A model generated the notes under the pieces. The model was not told the origin of the DNA. It did no database searches and was given only the letters and a program-made list of their open reading frames with translations. A stretch of 34,812 nt of DNA from Planctomycetota bacterium (lineage in GTDB: Bacteria > Planctomycetota > SZUA-567 > JAKLDR01): NCBI GenBank assembly GCA_022703445.1, contig JAKLDR010000042.1, positions 1 through 34,812 on the forward strand. Reading direction: 5' to 3'. Positions 1-7,545 of this stretch are shown one piece after another (the stretch's first letter is position 1; each line of letters begins with the position of its first letter). The position numbers and the translations under genes are program-made.

Positions 1-605
1 TGCCCGCGGGAGGCGAGGTGCCGGGCCGCCTGGTACCCGCCCAGGAAGCCGTCCTGCAGCACCGCGTCGGCGCGGGCGTCCGGGTGCCAGGAATCGACCA
101 TCACCGCCGGCAGCCCGGCCCTGGCGGCCAGCTCCAACACCCGAGGATCATAGGATTCCACGATCAGCGCCCAGGCCCGCGACGCCCGACACTGCTCGAT
201 GAGTTGCTCCGCGGGCATGCCGCGCGCCCCGACGCCCAGCAGCGACCAGCTCTGCGTCGCGGCCGCAGCCTGCAGCGCCGCGAGCAGCGTCGCGTTGAAC
301 CCGCGCCATTCCTGGTCGGGGGCCTGTGAATACATCACGCAGGCGATCGGGCAGCCCTTGGTCGGATCGTTGACCATGGACAGCACCCGATATCCCCTGC
401 CGACCTCCGCCGACACCAGGCCGTCACCGACCAGCTGCCGCATGGCCTGGTGCACCGTCTTGGGCGCGAGCTGCCACTTGCCGCTGAGCTGCCGGACGCT
501 GGGAAGGAACTGCCCTGGCGGGATCCTGCCCTCAAGGATCTCCTTCTTCAGCTTGCCCGCCAGGTTGCTGGCCAGCGGTCCACCCAACATTCCGACAACA
601 GTCAT
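1..605 (-). CDS. GntR-family regulator with LacI-like sensor domain (3' end cut by window)
   Basis: The minus-strand frame is open from an ATG at 605-603 to the window edge, giving about 201 residues; the C-terminus is missing. An N-terminal winged helix of GntR type spans about residues 8-75 (FLPSVRQLSGKWQLAPKTVH, then GLVSAEVGRGYRV). It is followed by the start of a periplasmic-binding-protein-like effector domain (WSLLGVGARGMPAEQL; GLPAVMVDSWHPDA; LQDGFLGGYQAARHL). GGAGGA lies 7 nt before the ATG and fixes the start. It is a paralogue of the regulator at 727-1821 and divergent from it, with 121 bp between the two starts. GntR/LacI hybrids normally bind operators near their own promoter and respond to a small sugar-like ligand; the ligand here is unknown. 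An internal ATG at codon 6 is a less likely start. Confidence 0.9.
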   Translation of the reverse strand, partial: MTVVGMLGGPLASNLAGKLKKEILEGRIPPGQFLPSVRQLSGKWQLAPKTVHQAMRQLVGDGLVSAEVGRGYRVLSMVNDPTKGCPIACVMYSQAPDQEWRGFNATLLAALQAAAATQSWSLLGVGARGMPAEQLIEQCRASRAWALIVESYDPRVLELAARAGLPAVMVDSWHPDARADAVLQDGFLGGYQAARHLASRG

Positions 606-676
606 GCTATCGTCCTCCTTGGTGTACTCCTATCGTAATCCTTTACCCTTTAGACCACACTTTGTTTGAGACTTTT

Positions 677-706
677 TTGGACAATCTACAGACTGCGGTG
701 TATTAT
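677..706 (+). promoter_or_regulatory. Predicted sigma70-type promoter for the regulator at 727
   Basis: TTGGAC at 677-682 and TATTAT at 701-706 are separated by 18 nt, in an AT-rich patch that stands out from the GC-rich surroundings. The predicted transcription start near 713 would leave a very short leader, and AGGAGGA at 713-719 lies 7 nt from the ATG. The same 121-bp region must also hold the promoter of the divergent regulator and probably shared operators. No clean palindrome is visible to name as an operator. Confidence 0.5.
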
Positions 707-726
707 GTCGGCAGGAGGACAGTTAC

Positions 727-1821
727 ATGGCCGGCAGCAGCACAGTTAACGGCAAAGCAGTGGGCCGAAGCTCGGCGGAAGTCATCGCCAGCCTGCGCTC
801 GGACATTGAATCCGGCAAGTACGGAGCGGGCAGCTTTCTGCCTTCGGTGCGCCAGCTGGCCGGTGATCTCCAGCTCGCTCCCGAGACCGCCCGACGCGCG
901 CTCAAGGCGCTCGAGTCCGAGGGCCTGGTGGTGGCACGGCCCGGCAGCGGCTATCAGGTCCTCCCGCAGGCCAACGACCCGCACGCGGGCTGCCCGGTGG
1001 CTTTTCTCGACTGGCGCTCGAAGACCGCCGCGTCCTCCGGCGACTTCAATGAACAGCTTCTGTCTGAGCTCAAGGCCGCCGCCGGCGAGCGCGACTGGTC
1101 GCTGCTGGTGCTGAGCGTCGGCGGGCTCTCGCCGTGCGAGACGGTCGAGCGCCTGACCGCCTCGCGCGCCTTCGGGGCGCTGCTGTCCACCCCCGACCAA
1201 GGCCTGCTCGCGGCCGTCCGCGAGGCGCGGCTCCCGGCGGTGATGCTCGACGACTGGGAGGAGGACTCCGGCACGGACTCGGTGATGCAGGACGGCCACC
1301 AGGGCGGGGTGCTCGCCGCCCAACACCTGGTCTCGATCGGCTGCCGGCGGATCGCCTGGTTCGGGCCGACCGACGGCAACTCGCACACCCTCACCCGGCT
1401 CGGCGGCTTCACCGCCAGGCTGCTCACGCTGGGCCGGGAGCTGGCCAGCGACAGATGCTTCTCGTCGAACCCCGGAGAAGACAACGTCGCCCGGGCCCGG
1501 GAGATGCTCTCCGGCCCGAACCGGCCCGACGGGATCGCGGCGCTCTGGCAGGGCCACACCGTCGCCCTGAAGCGCGCCGCCGATGAGTTGGGACTGGTCG
1601 CAGGACGCGATTTCCAGATGGTCGGCTGGTGCCCGGAGGAGAGCTACGAGCGCCAGTACCTGCCGCTCTTCGCTGGCGGCCCGGTGCCCACCGCAGCCAC
1701 CTGGAGCGTCCGGACCATGGCCGTGACCGCCCTGGCCAGGATGGCCGAGCGGCGCAGCAATCCCGAACTGCCGCCGCTGAGCGTCAAGGTGCCGGTGCGG
1801 CTCAGAATGGCTGTGGATTGA
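727..1821 (+). CDS. GntR-family transcriptional regulator with LacI-like effector domain
   Basis: The product has 364 residues. Residues about 15-78 form the GntR winged helix (SFLPSVRQLAGDLQLAPETA, then GLVVARPGSGYQV). Residues about 90-360 look like a LacI/periplasmic-binding-protein sensor (LPAVMLDDWEEDSGTDSV; GVLAAQHLVSIGCRRIAWFG; a late VGWCPEESYE segment). AGGAGGA lies 7 nt upstream of the ATG. Proteins of this architecture are DNA-binding repressors or activators whose sensor half binds a sugar or related ligand. It is paralogous to the divergent gene at 1-605, and its nearest likely target is the propeller gene run starting at 1983. The stop codon lies within the arm of a heptad hairpin (1818-1966), so the last few residues may have been reshaped by that repeat. 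Ligand and operator are unknown. Confidence 0.9.
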   Translation: MAGSSTVNGKAVGRSSAEVIASLRSDIESGKYGAGSFLPSVRQLAGDLQLAPETARRALKALESEGLVVARPGSGYQVLPQANDPHAGCPVAFLDWRSKTAASSGDFNEQLLSELKAAAGERDWSLLVLSVGGLSPCETVERLTASRAFGALLSTPDQGLLAAVREARLPAVMLDDWEEDSGTDSVMQDGHQGGVLAAQHLVSIGCRRIAWFGPTDGNSHTLTRLGGFTARLLTLGRELASDRCFSSNPGEDNVARAREMLSGPNRPDGIAALWQGHTVALKRAADELGLVAGRDFQMVGWCPEESYERQYLPLFAGGPVPTAATWSVRTMAVTALARMAERRSNPELPPLSVKVPVRLRMAVD

Positions 1822-1966
1822 AGGTGGATGGCGAGATGAACCGCAGATTGACGAATGACGAATTCCGAATGTCGAAGTGGACTTCGACCTTCGGCCTTCG
1901 ATGTTCGACATTCTGCGGTTCCGGCACTGCGCCCTCCACCCTCCACCTTCAACCCTCCACCCTTCC
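1818..1966. repeat. Heptad hairpin element 1 (two nested themes)
   Basis: An inner palindrome has arms 1839-1878 and 1881-1920, each 40 nt, with a 2-nt centre; by eye 32 of 40 positions pair. The arms consist of successive 7-nt units of GAATGAC type from 1846 to 1880, mirrored by TTCGA-core units from 1881 to 1915. An outer layer pairs 1818-1838 with 1932-1952. Its right side continues as five CCCTCCA-type heptads up to 1966. The left outer arm begins at the stop codon of the upstream regulator. The element separates that gene from the propeller gene at 1983 and could act as a terminator or RNA-stability element, although no U-tract follows. Confidence 0.75.
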
Positions 1967-1982
1967 CGCACAGAGGCCCCCC

Positions 1983-4868
1983 ATGCGCCTGATTCTGAGC
2001 TGCGCCGCGGCGTTGGTCCTGACGGCAACGGCGAGCCGGGCCGCCGAGCCTGCCGACGACCTCGCGGCAGTCGCGGCCAAGGCCTCCTCCACCGACCAGG
2101 GCCTGGGTCTGGTCCTGGGCGACGTCGACGGCAAGCTCACCGCCGCCCTGGCCCGCGCCACCCGGATGCACGTCCAGGCCCTGGCCGCCGATCAGAAACA
2201 GGCCGAGGCCGTCCGGCTGGCGCTCGAGGCTAGCGGCCCGGCGGGCCGGACCTCGGCGGTTTGGCGGCGGACCCGCCACCTGCCCTACCTCGACAACCTC
2301 ATCAACGTGGTGGTGGCCGTCGGCCCCGAGGCCGCTGGCGCCAAGGCGGAGGCCCTCGCCGAAATCGCCAGGGTCCTCCGCCCGGGCGGCGTGGCCGTCG
2401 TGGGCAGCGACGCCGGCACCGACGGTGCGGCGCTCCTGGCCGAGGCCGGCAAGGTGAAGCTGGCCAAGGCGGAGACGCTCCCCCGGAACGGCGCCTGGAT
2501 CAGGATAACCAAGCTGATGGACCCGGACTTCGGCGAATGGTCGTCGTACGCCGGCGGTCCGGAAATGGCCATGGTTTCGGGCGACAAGGCCCTAACCCCC
2601 GGCAAGGAGGTCCGGTGGTACAACGGGCCCTCTTGGTCCACCGGGTCCACCGGCAACATCGTCATCGCTGGCGGGCGGGCCTTCTACCGCGAGGCTCAGT
2701 ACGTCGGACCGAACCTCAAGGAGCCCAGCCGGTTCGTCGGCCGCTGGACCCTGGTGGCCCGCGACGCCTTCAACGGGTGCGACCTGTGGCGCGAGAGCGT
2801 ACCGCAGGGCCGTCCCCAGGTGCTCTGCGCCGACGACAAGTACGTCTACAACGGGGAGAACCGGGACCTGGTCCAGCGCGACGCGGCCACCGGCAAGCTG
2901 GTCCGCTCCTACCCCGACGTCATGCACGCCACCGTACTGGGCAACAGCCTGATCCTGGGTGGCAAGGTCGTGGACAGGGACAGCGGCAAGACGCTCTGGA
3001 GCCGGCCGGACTGCATCGCCCACCCGGCCGCCAGGGACGGCACCGCCTACCTGCTCACCGGTGCCGGCGCGGAGGCGGTGGCCCTGGCCGACGGCAAGAG
3101 CCAGTGGAAGACGCCCCTGGAGGCCCTCAAGGACTGCAAGGGCGGCCAGCTGATGGCCAAGGGCGGCAACGTCTACCTGGTCCAGGGCATCGGCGAGGGC
3201 TTCCGCTTCCTCGATGATCCGGCCAAGAAGCGCCATCTGCGGGTGACCGCGCTCGACCGTGCCAACGGTCAGCTGCTCTGGTCGCAGATGTGGGACCAGC
3301 CCGGCCACTCGGTGCTGACCTTCGACGACGCGGTGTGGATCTCCAAGCGGGTCGGCAACTTCAACGAACACGTTCTGCTCGACGCCAGGACCGGCAAGCA
3401 GGCCAAGGTGGTGCGCGGCACCGTCCAGATGGGCTCGCACTGCTGGGGCCCGCGGGCCACGGAACGGTTCGCGTTCTTCGACATCCACATCCTGATGGAC
3501 CGGAAGTCGGGGGAGTCCTTCAGCCGCTCCGGGGTCCGCTCCACCTGCGGCACGGGGCAGTTCCCGGCGTACGGCCTGGAGTACAACACCCAGCACCCCT
3601 GCAACTGCGACGTGTCCCTGCGCGGCTGCGCGGCGCTCTCGGGCGGCAGCGCCATGCCCAAGGGCGAGGTCGCGCCGGCCCTGGTCCGTGGGCCGGGAGC
3701 CCCCGGCGGGGCGCCGGCGGCTGCCGGGGACTGGCCGGTCCACCGCGCCGATCCGGCGCGCTCCAACGCGTACTCCGGAGAGCTGCCGGGGCAGCTGAAG
3801 AAGCTGTGGGCGGTCAAGGTGGGCAGCGGGGCCGTCCCGCAGGCCACCGGCGCCGGGAACCTCGTGTTCGCAGCCGACTCCGAGGGCCATCGCGTGGTGG
3901 CGCTGGCCGCCGACACCGGCAAGCAGGCCTGGTCCTTCACCACCGAGGGCCGCGTCTCCATCGCCCCCACCTACCACAAGGGCACCTGCCTCTTCGGCGA
4001 CGGCGCCGGCTGGGTCTACTGCGTTGGGGCCGCGGACGGCCGGCTGATCTGGCAGCTCCAGGCCGCTCCGGAGCAGCGCTACATGAGCGCCACGAACCAG
4101 CTCGAGTCGTCGTGGCCGGTTAAGAGCGGAGTCCTGGTGCTCGAGGACCAGGCCTTCTTCATCGCCGGACGCATCAGCACCATGGAGGGCGGGCTCAGCC
4201 TCTTCGGCGTGGACGCGGCCACCGGCCAGGAGCGCTGGAAGCGCAAGTTCACCGACACCCGGCCGACCGACCTCCTGGTCAGCGACGGCAAGCTCCTCTA
4301 CTTCACGGCGCTCCGGATATCCCCGGCCGACGGGCGGGACAACAAGACCGCCCCGGCGAGCACGACGCCGCTCCTACAGTTCGGCTGGAACACCAACGCC
4401 GGCATCTCCATCCTCGACCTCTTCGCCGCGGCGGCCGATCCGCTCCAGTCGCGGGACATGAAGTCGCTGCTCTCCGACAACCGGGCCAAGGGCCTGATGA
4501 TCGCCTTCACGCCAAAGCAGAGCGTGGCCTGGTGGGTGGCCAACGGAGAGCTGGCCAAGAACTTCGGGCCTCCGGACCGCCGCTCCTGCCTGGTCTCCGT
4601 AGGCTCCTCTGCGTGGACCAACAAGGACACCGGCCAGCAGATCACTGGGCTGGTGCTGGCCGGATCCCGGGTCTACGCCGCCGGCGTCCCCGAGGTCCGC
4701 GACGGCCAGGGCGCACCGGCGCTCTGGGTCTTCGCCGCTGCGGACGGCAAGGAACTGCAGAAGATCCAGCTCGAGAGCGTCCTGAGCATCGACGGGCTGT
4801 CGGCGGTCGGCGGCAAGCTGATCCTGACCACCGCCGACGGCCAGGTGATCTGCTTCGGCGCACAGTGA
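1983..4868 (+). CDS. Exported PQQ-type beta-propeller protein with degenerate methyltransferase-like N-domain
   Basis: The product has 961 residues from ATG 1983, which begins a signal peptide (MRLILSCAAALVL, cleavage near SRA-AEP). The same frame is open upstream, but that part overlaps the regulator and the hairpin. Residues about 30-165 resemble a class I methyltransferase fold: a motif I-like strand GLGLVLGDVDGKL, an acidic strand-2 segment, LPYLDNLINVVVA and LRPGGVAVVG. The glycine-rich SAM loop is eroded. The remainder holds many PQQ/BamB-like blades (DGKSQWKTPLEALKDC, RWYNGP and similar). A cysteine motif CG-x(n)-CNC lies around residues 520-540. The gene at 11112-14066 is a paralogue. 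An export signal makes SAM-dependent catalysis unlikely, so the N-domain may be structural or ligand-binding. True PQQ binding is not shown. It is the first gene of the propeller run and probably under the adjacent GntR regulators. Confidence 0.88.
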   Translation: MRLILSCAAALVLTATASRAAEPADDLAAVAAKASSTDQGLGLVLGDVDGKLTAALARATRMHVQALAADQKQAEAVRLALEASGPAGRTSAVWRRTRHLPYLDNLINVVVAVGPEAAGAKAEALAEIARVLRPGGVAVVGSDAGTDGAALLAEAGKVKLAKAETLPRNGAWIRITKLMDPDFGEWSSYAGGPEMAMVSGDKALTPGKEVRWYNGPSWSTGSTGNIVIAGGRAFYREAQYVGPNLKEPSRFVGRWTLVARDAFNGCDLWRESVPQGRPQVLCADDKYVYNGENRDLVQRDAATGKLVRSYPDVMHATVLGNSLILGGKVVDRDSGKTLWSRPDCIAHPAARDGTAYLLTGAGAEAVALADGKSQWKTPLEALKDCKGGQLMAKGGNVYLVQGIGEGFRFLDDPAKKRHLRVTALDRANGQLLWSQMWDQPGHSVLTFDDAVWISKRVGNFNEHVLLDARTGKQAKVVRGTVQMGSHCWGPRATERFAFFDIHILMDRKSGESFSRSGVRSTCGTGQFPAYGLEYNTQHPCNCDVSLRGCAALSGGSAMPKGEVAPALVRGPGAPGGAPAAAGDWPVHRADPARSNAYSGELPGQLKKLWAVKVGSGAVPQATGAGNLVFAADSEGHRVVALAADTGKQAWSFTTEGRVSIAPTYHKGTCLFGDGAGWVYCVGAADGRLIWQLQAAPEQRYMSATNQLESSWPVKSGVLVLEDQAFFIAGRISTMEGGLSLFGVDAATGQERWKRKFTDTRPTDLLVSDGKLLYFTALRISPADGRDNKTAPASTTPLLQFGWNTNAGISILDLFAAAADPLQSRDMKSLLSDNRAKGLMIAFTPKQSVAWWVANGELAKNFGPPDRRSCLVSVGSSAWTNKDTGQQITGLVLAGSRVYAAGVPEVRDGQGAPALWVFAAADGKELQKIQLESVLSIDGLSAVGGKLILTTADGQVICFGAQ

Positions 4869-4886
4869 ACCGATGAGGGTAAGACC

Positions 4887-7472
4887 ATGAAGACTTTGCG
4901 CATGATTGCTTCGCTCCTTCTCGGGATCAGCCTGGCTGCGATCGCCGGTGAGCCCGCGGCGCCGGCCGCGCCGCCCGCGTTCACCAAGAAGCCGACCGCC
5001 ACGAAGGCCGGCGACAAGGTGACCGTCGAGTTCGCCGTCGACCGCGAGACCGACGTGGCCGTCTTCATTGAGGACGGCGCCGGGAAGGTCGTGCGCCACC
5101 TGGTGGCCGGCGTCCTCGGCAAGAACCCACCGCCGCCGCTCAAGCCCGGTCTGGCCCAGTCGGTGGAGTGGGACGGCAAGGCCGACTACGGCAGGCCGGC
5201 GCCGGGAGTCCCCTTGAAAGTCCGCGTCGCCCTGGCCCTCGGCGCCCGGTACGACAAGGCCGTGCTGAGCGATCCGCAGAGCCTGGGAGGCATCTCCGGC
5301 CTGGTCGCCGCCCCCGACGGCACGGTCTATGTGATGCACGGCACCGGCACGGCCCTGGGCGGCGGCGGCGCCACCGTCAAGGCCTTCGACCGAGAGGGCA
5401 GCTACCTGCGCACGGTCATGCCCTTCCCGGCGAACCTCACCGCCGAGCAGGCCAAGGCCTTCGCCACCATCGAGGTCAACGGCCGGCCCTGCCCGCTGGT
5501 CCAGAAGCTCAACGGCAACAACGGCGAGGGCTCGCCCCCCTGCGCCCCGATCGGCGCCGCCAGCGCCCGCAAGGCGCAGATGGGCGTGACCCCGGACGGC
5601 GTGATCCTGATGCTGCTGCCCTCCGGCCACCTCGGCGCGGTCGAGGGCCGGTCGGGGCTGGCCGCCTGGGGGTCCTTCAAGGGTGCCGCGCTGCCCAACG
5701 GGCCGCGCACCTTCCCGTGCGTCGCGGCCTCGCCCGACGGCAAGAGCGCCTACATTGCCGGGCTCGGCAAGCCGGTCGTGCACCGCGTGAAGCTCCCCGA
5801 GCGCACCCCGGCCGAGGTCTTCTTCGGAGAGGCCGCCAAGGCCGGAGGCGACGACGCGCACCTGGGCGCCGCGGGTCCCGCGGGGCTGGCCGTCGACGGC
5901 AAGGGCAACCTGCTCATCAGCGACCCGGCCAACAGGCGCATCCTGGTGGTCGCCGAGGCCGACGGCAAGCCGGCGGGCTCCATGCCCGTCGAGGGCCCCG
6001 GGACCCTGGCCGTCGACCGCGAGTCGGGCGCGGTCTACGTCCTCGCCTCCGGCAAGGGCGCGCCGGCGCTGGTCAAGTTCTCAGGCTGGAAGGAGCCGAA
6101 GGAGCTCTCCCGGGTGGCCATCACCAACCCCTGGGGCAACGGCACCTGCGTGATGACCGCGGACTTCTCGAAGAAACCGGCGGTCATCTGGGTCGGCACC
6201 GACGGCGGCCGGCTCTACCGCATCGAGGACTCCGGCGACAAGTTCGGTGCACCCAAGGACGTCAACAGCGGCTCCCTGGGCAACGCCGCCTTCAACGACA
6301 TCACCGTGGACCGCTTCCGCCCGGACCGGGAAATCTACGCGCGCGCGAGCGAGGGCGGCAACTGGTACTTCCGCTTCAACGAGGAATCCGGCAAGGCCGA
6401 GAAGCTCACGCTCCGGGCCGGCGGTGCGGCCCACTCCGGGCTGAACGTCATGCCCGCGCCCGACGGCAACATCTACAGCCTGCGCTGGCCCTACTCCTTC
6501 TACAAGCACGACCGCACCGGCAAGCAGCTTGACTGGGAGGAGCCGCGCCGCGCCGACGTGACCATCCCGGAGAGCGGCGGGAAGAAGTTCGTCTGGCCGC
6601 CGAACAACAGCTACGTGCCGGTGAGCATGACCGACCAGCCGCACACCCTCGGCGTGCGCGGCTCGGACGGCCACATCTTCACCATGGAGCCGGCCGCCCC
6701 CGGCGACCGCCCGCCCAAGATGGTCCGCGAGTACCTGCCCACCGGGAAGCTGGTCTCGGAGACCCCGCTGGTCTGGAAGGTCTCCGACGCCGCGCTGGGG
6801 CCGCGCTTCGACGCCGCCGGCAACGTCTACGTCGCCGACGTGGTCCGGCCGGCCGGCTGGGTCTATCCCCCGGAGTTCGACCAGGCCTTCCCGGCGAAGG
6901 TCGAACTGAACAAGACACGCCCGACCGGCGCCCAGGACGCCGTGGCCAACGGCTACGGCAGCATCGTCAAGTTCAGCCCCAAGGGTGGCATCATCGACGT
7001 CAAGGGCTGGAAGAACCCCTTCCCCGGCGAGTTCAAGGCCGACCCGGCCTTCAAGGAAACGGCGGTGGTCTGGTACGAGGCCCGGCAGCTCCGCGGGCCG
7101 GAAAAGGTCGTCGGCGCCGAGTGGGTCCATCCGGGCATCAGCCAGGTCTTCCTGGCGCGCTGCAACTGCGAGAGCACCAGCTTCGACGTCGACGAGTTCG
7201 GCCGGGTCTTCTTCCCGGACACCTTCCTCTACCAGGTGCGGGTAATCGACACCGCCGGCAACGCCCTGACCACCATCGGCGGCTACGGCAACGCAGACAG
7301 CTGCGGGCCAGAGTCGAAGGACAAGGCCCTGGCCGTCCCGGAGATCGCCCTCGGCTGGCTGGTGGGAGTCGGCGTCACCGACCGGTACGCTTACATGGGC
7401 GACAGCATGAACCGGCGGCTGCTGCGGGCCAAGCTGGTCTACGCGGCGGAGGAAAGCTGCGAAGTGAAGTGA
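4887..7472 (+). CDS. Exported NHL-type beta-propeller protein with Ig/FlgD-like N-domain (copy 1)
   Basis: The product has 861 residues. It has a signal peptide (MKTLRMIASLLLGISLA, cleavage near AIA-GEP). Residues about 30-115 look like an Ig/FlgD-like beta-sandwich (TVEFAVDRETDVAVFIEDGA; SVEWDGKADYGRPAPG). The rest consists of NHL-like repeats (GPAGLAVDGKGNLLISDPAN; DITVDRFRPDREIYARAS). Near the C-terminus are a CNC motif before FDVDEFGRVFFPD and a conserved segment NADSCGPESKDKA followed by VTDRYAYMGDSMNRRLL. It starts 18 nt after the upstream propeller gene and is followed by a paralogue of exactly the same length. Such proteins usually bind extracellular or periplasmic ligands, or have lyase or scaffold roles. 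No catalytic residues are recognised. Confidence 0.87.
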   Translation: MKTLRMIASLLLGISLAAIAGEPAAPAAPPAFTKKPTATKAGDKVTVEFAVDRETDVAVFIEDGAGKVVRHLVAGVLGKNPPPPLKPGLAQSVEWDGKADYGRPAPGVPLKVRVALALGARYDKAVLSDPQSLGGISGLVAAPDGTVYVMHGTGTALGGGGATVKAFDREGSYLRTVMPFPANLTAEQAKAFATIEVNGRPCPLVQKLNGNNGEGSPPCAPIGAASARKAQMGVTPDGVILMLLPSGHLGAVEGRSGLAAWGSFKGAALPNGPRTFPCVAASPDGKSAYIAGLGKPVVHRVKLPERTPAEVFFGEAAKAGGDDAHLGAAGPAGLAVDGKGNLLISDPANRRILVVAEADGKPAGSMPVEGPGTLAVDRESGAVYVLASGKGAPALVKFSGWKEPKELSRVAITNPWGNGTCVMTADFSKKPAVIWVGTDGGRLYRIEDSGDKFGAPKDVNSGSLGNAAFNDITVDRFRPDREIYARASEGGNWYFRFNEESGKAEKLTLRAGGAAHSGLNVMPAPDGNIYSLRWPYSFYKHDRTGKQLDWEEPRRADVTIPESGGKKFVWPPNNSYVPVSMTDQPHTLGVRGSDGHIFTMEPAAPGDRPPKMVREYLPTGKLVSETPLVWKVSDAALGPRFDAAGNVYVADVVRPAGWVYPPEFDQAFPAKVELNKTRPTGAQDAVANGYGSIVKFSPKGGIIDVKGWKNPFPGEFKADPAFKETAVVWYEARQLRGPEKVVGAEWVHPGISQVFLARCNCESTSFDVDEFGRVFFPDTFLYQVRVIDTAGNALTTIGGYGNADSCGPESKDKALAVPEIALGWLVGVGVTDRYAYMGDSMNRRLLRAKLVYAAEESCEVK
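4980..5201 (+). repeat. Near-identical N-domain segment, copy 1 of 2
   Basis: This 222-nt stretch aligns without gaps to 7630-7851 in the next gene, with about 17 differences by my count, mostly third positions. It encodes the Ig/FlgD-like domain. The propeller regions downstream are much more diverged. Confidence 0.85.
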
Positions 7473-7476
7473 GAGG

Positions 7477-7530
7477 GATCTGGCCGATCCGACCTGTCTG
7501 ACAGATCGGACGCGTCCGAGACGTCTGACA
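7477..7530. repeat. Repeat hairpin element 2 (9-nt units)
   Basis: Six consecutive 9-nt units are centred on TCTGA/TCCGA cores: 7477-7485, 7486-7494, 7495-7503, 7504-7512, 7513-7521 and 7522-7530. Within them, 7488-7510 is an 11-bp inverted repeat about one central base, with one mismatch (TCCGACCTGTC against its complement). It fills most of the 73-nt gap between the two tandem propeller genes and ends just before the ribosome-binding site of the second, so it could affect mRNA processing or expression of the second copy. Confidence 0.75.
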
Positions 7531-7545
7531 AAGGAGCCCTGCCCA

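Noticed and set aside
1629..1982. N-terminal extension of the first PQQ propeller gene
   Set aside because: The extension overlaps the regulator and consists largely of translated heptad repeat. The signal peptide begins at 1983.
703..2028. A 441-residue minus-strand frame opposite the second regulator
   Set aside because: It overlaps a clear GntR/LacI regulator and crosses the heptad hairpin. There is no family signature, so it is a shadow frame.
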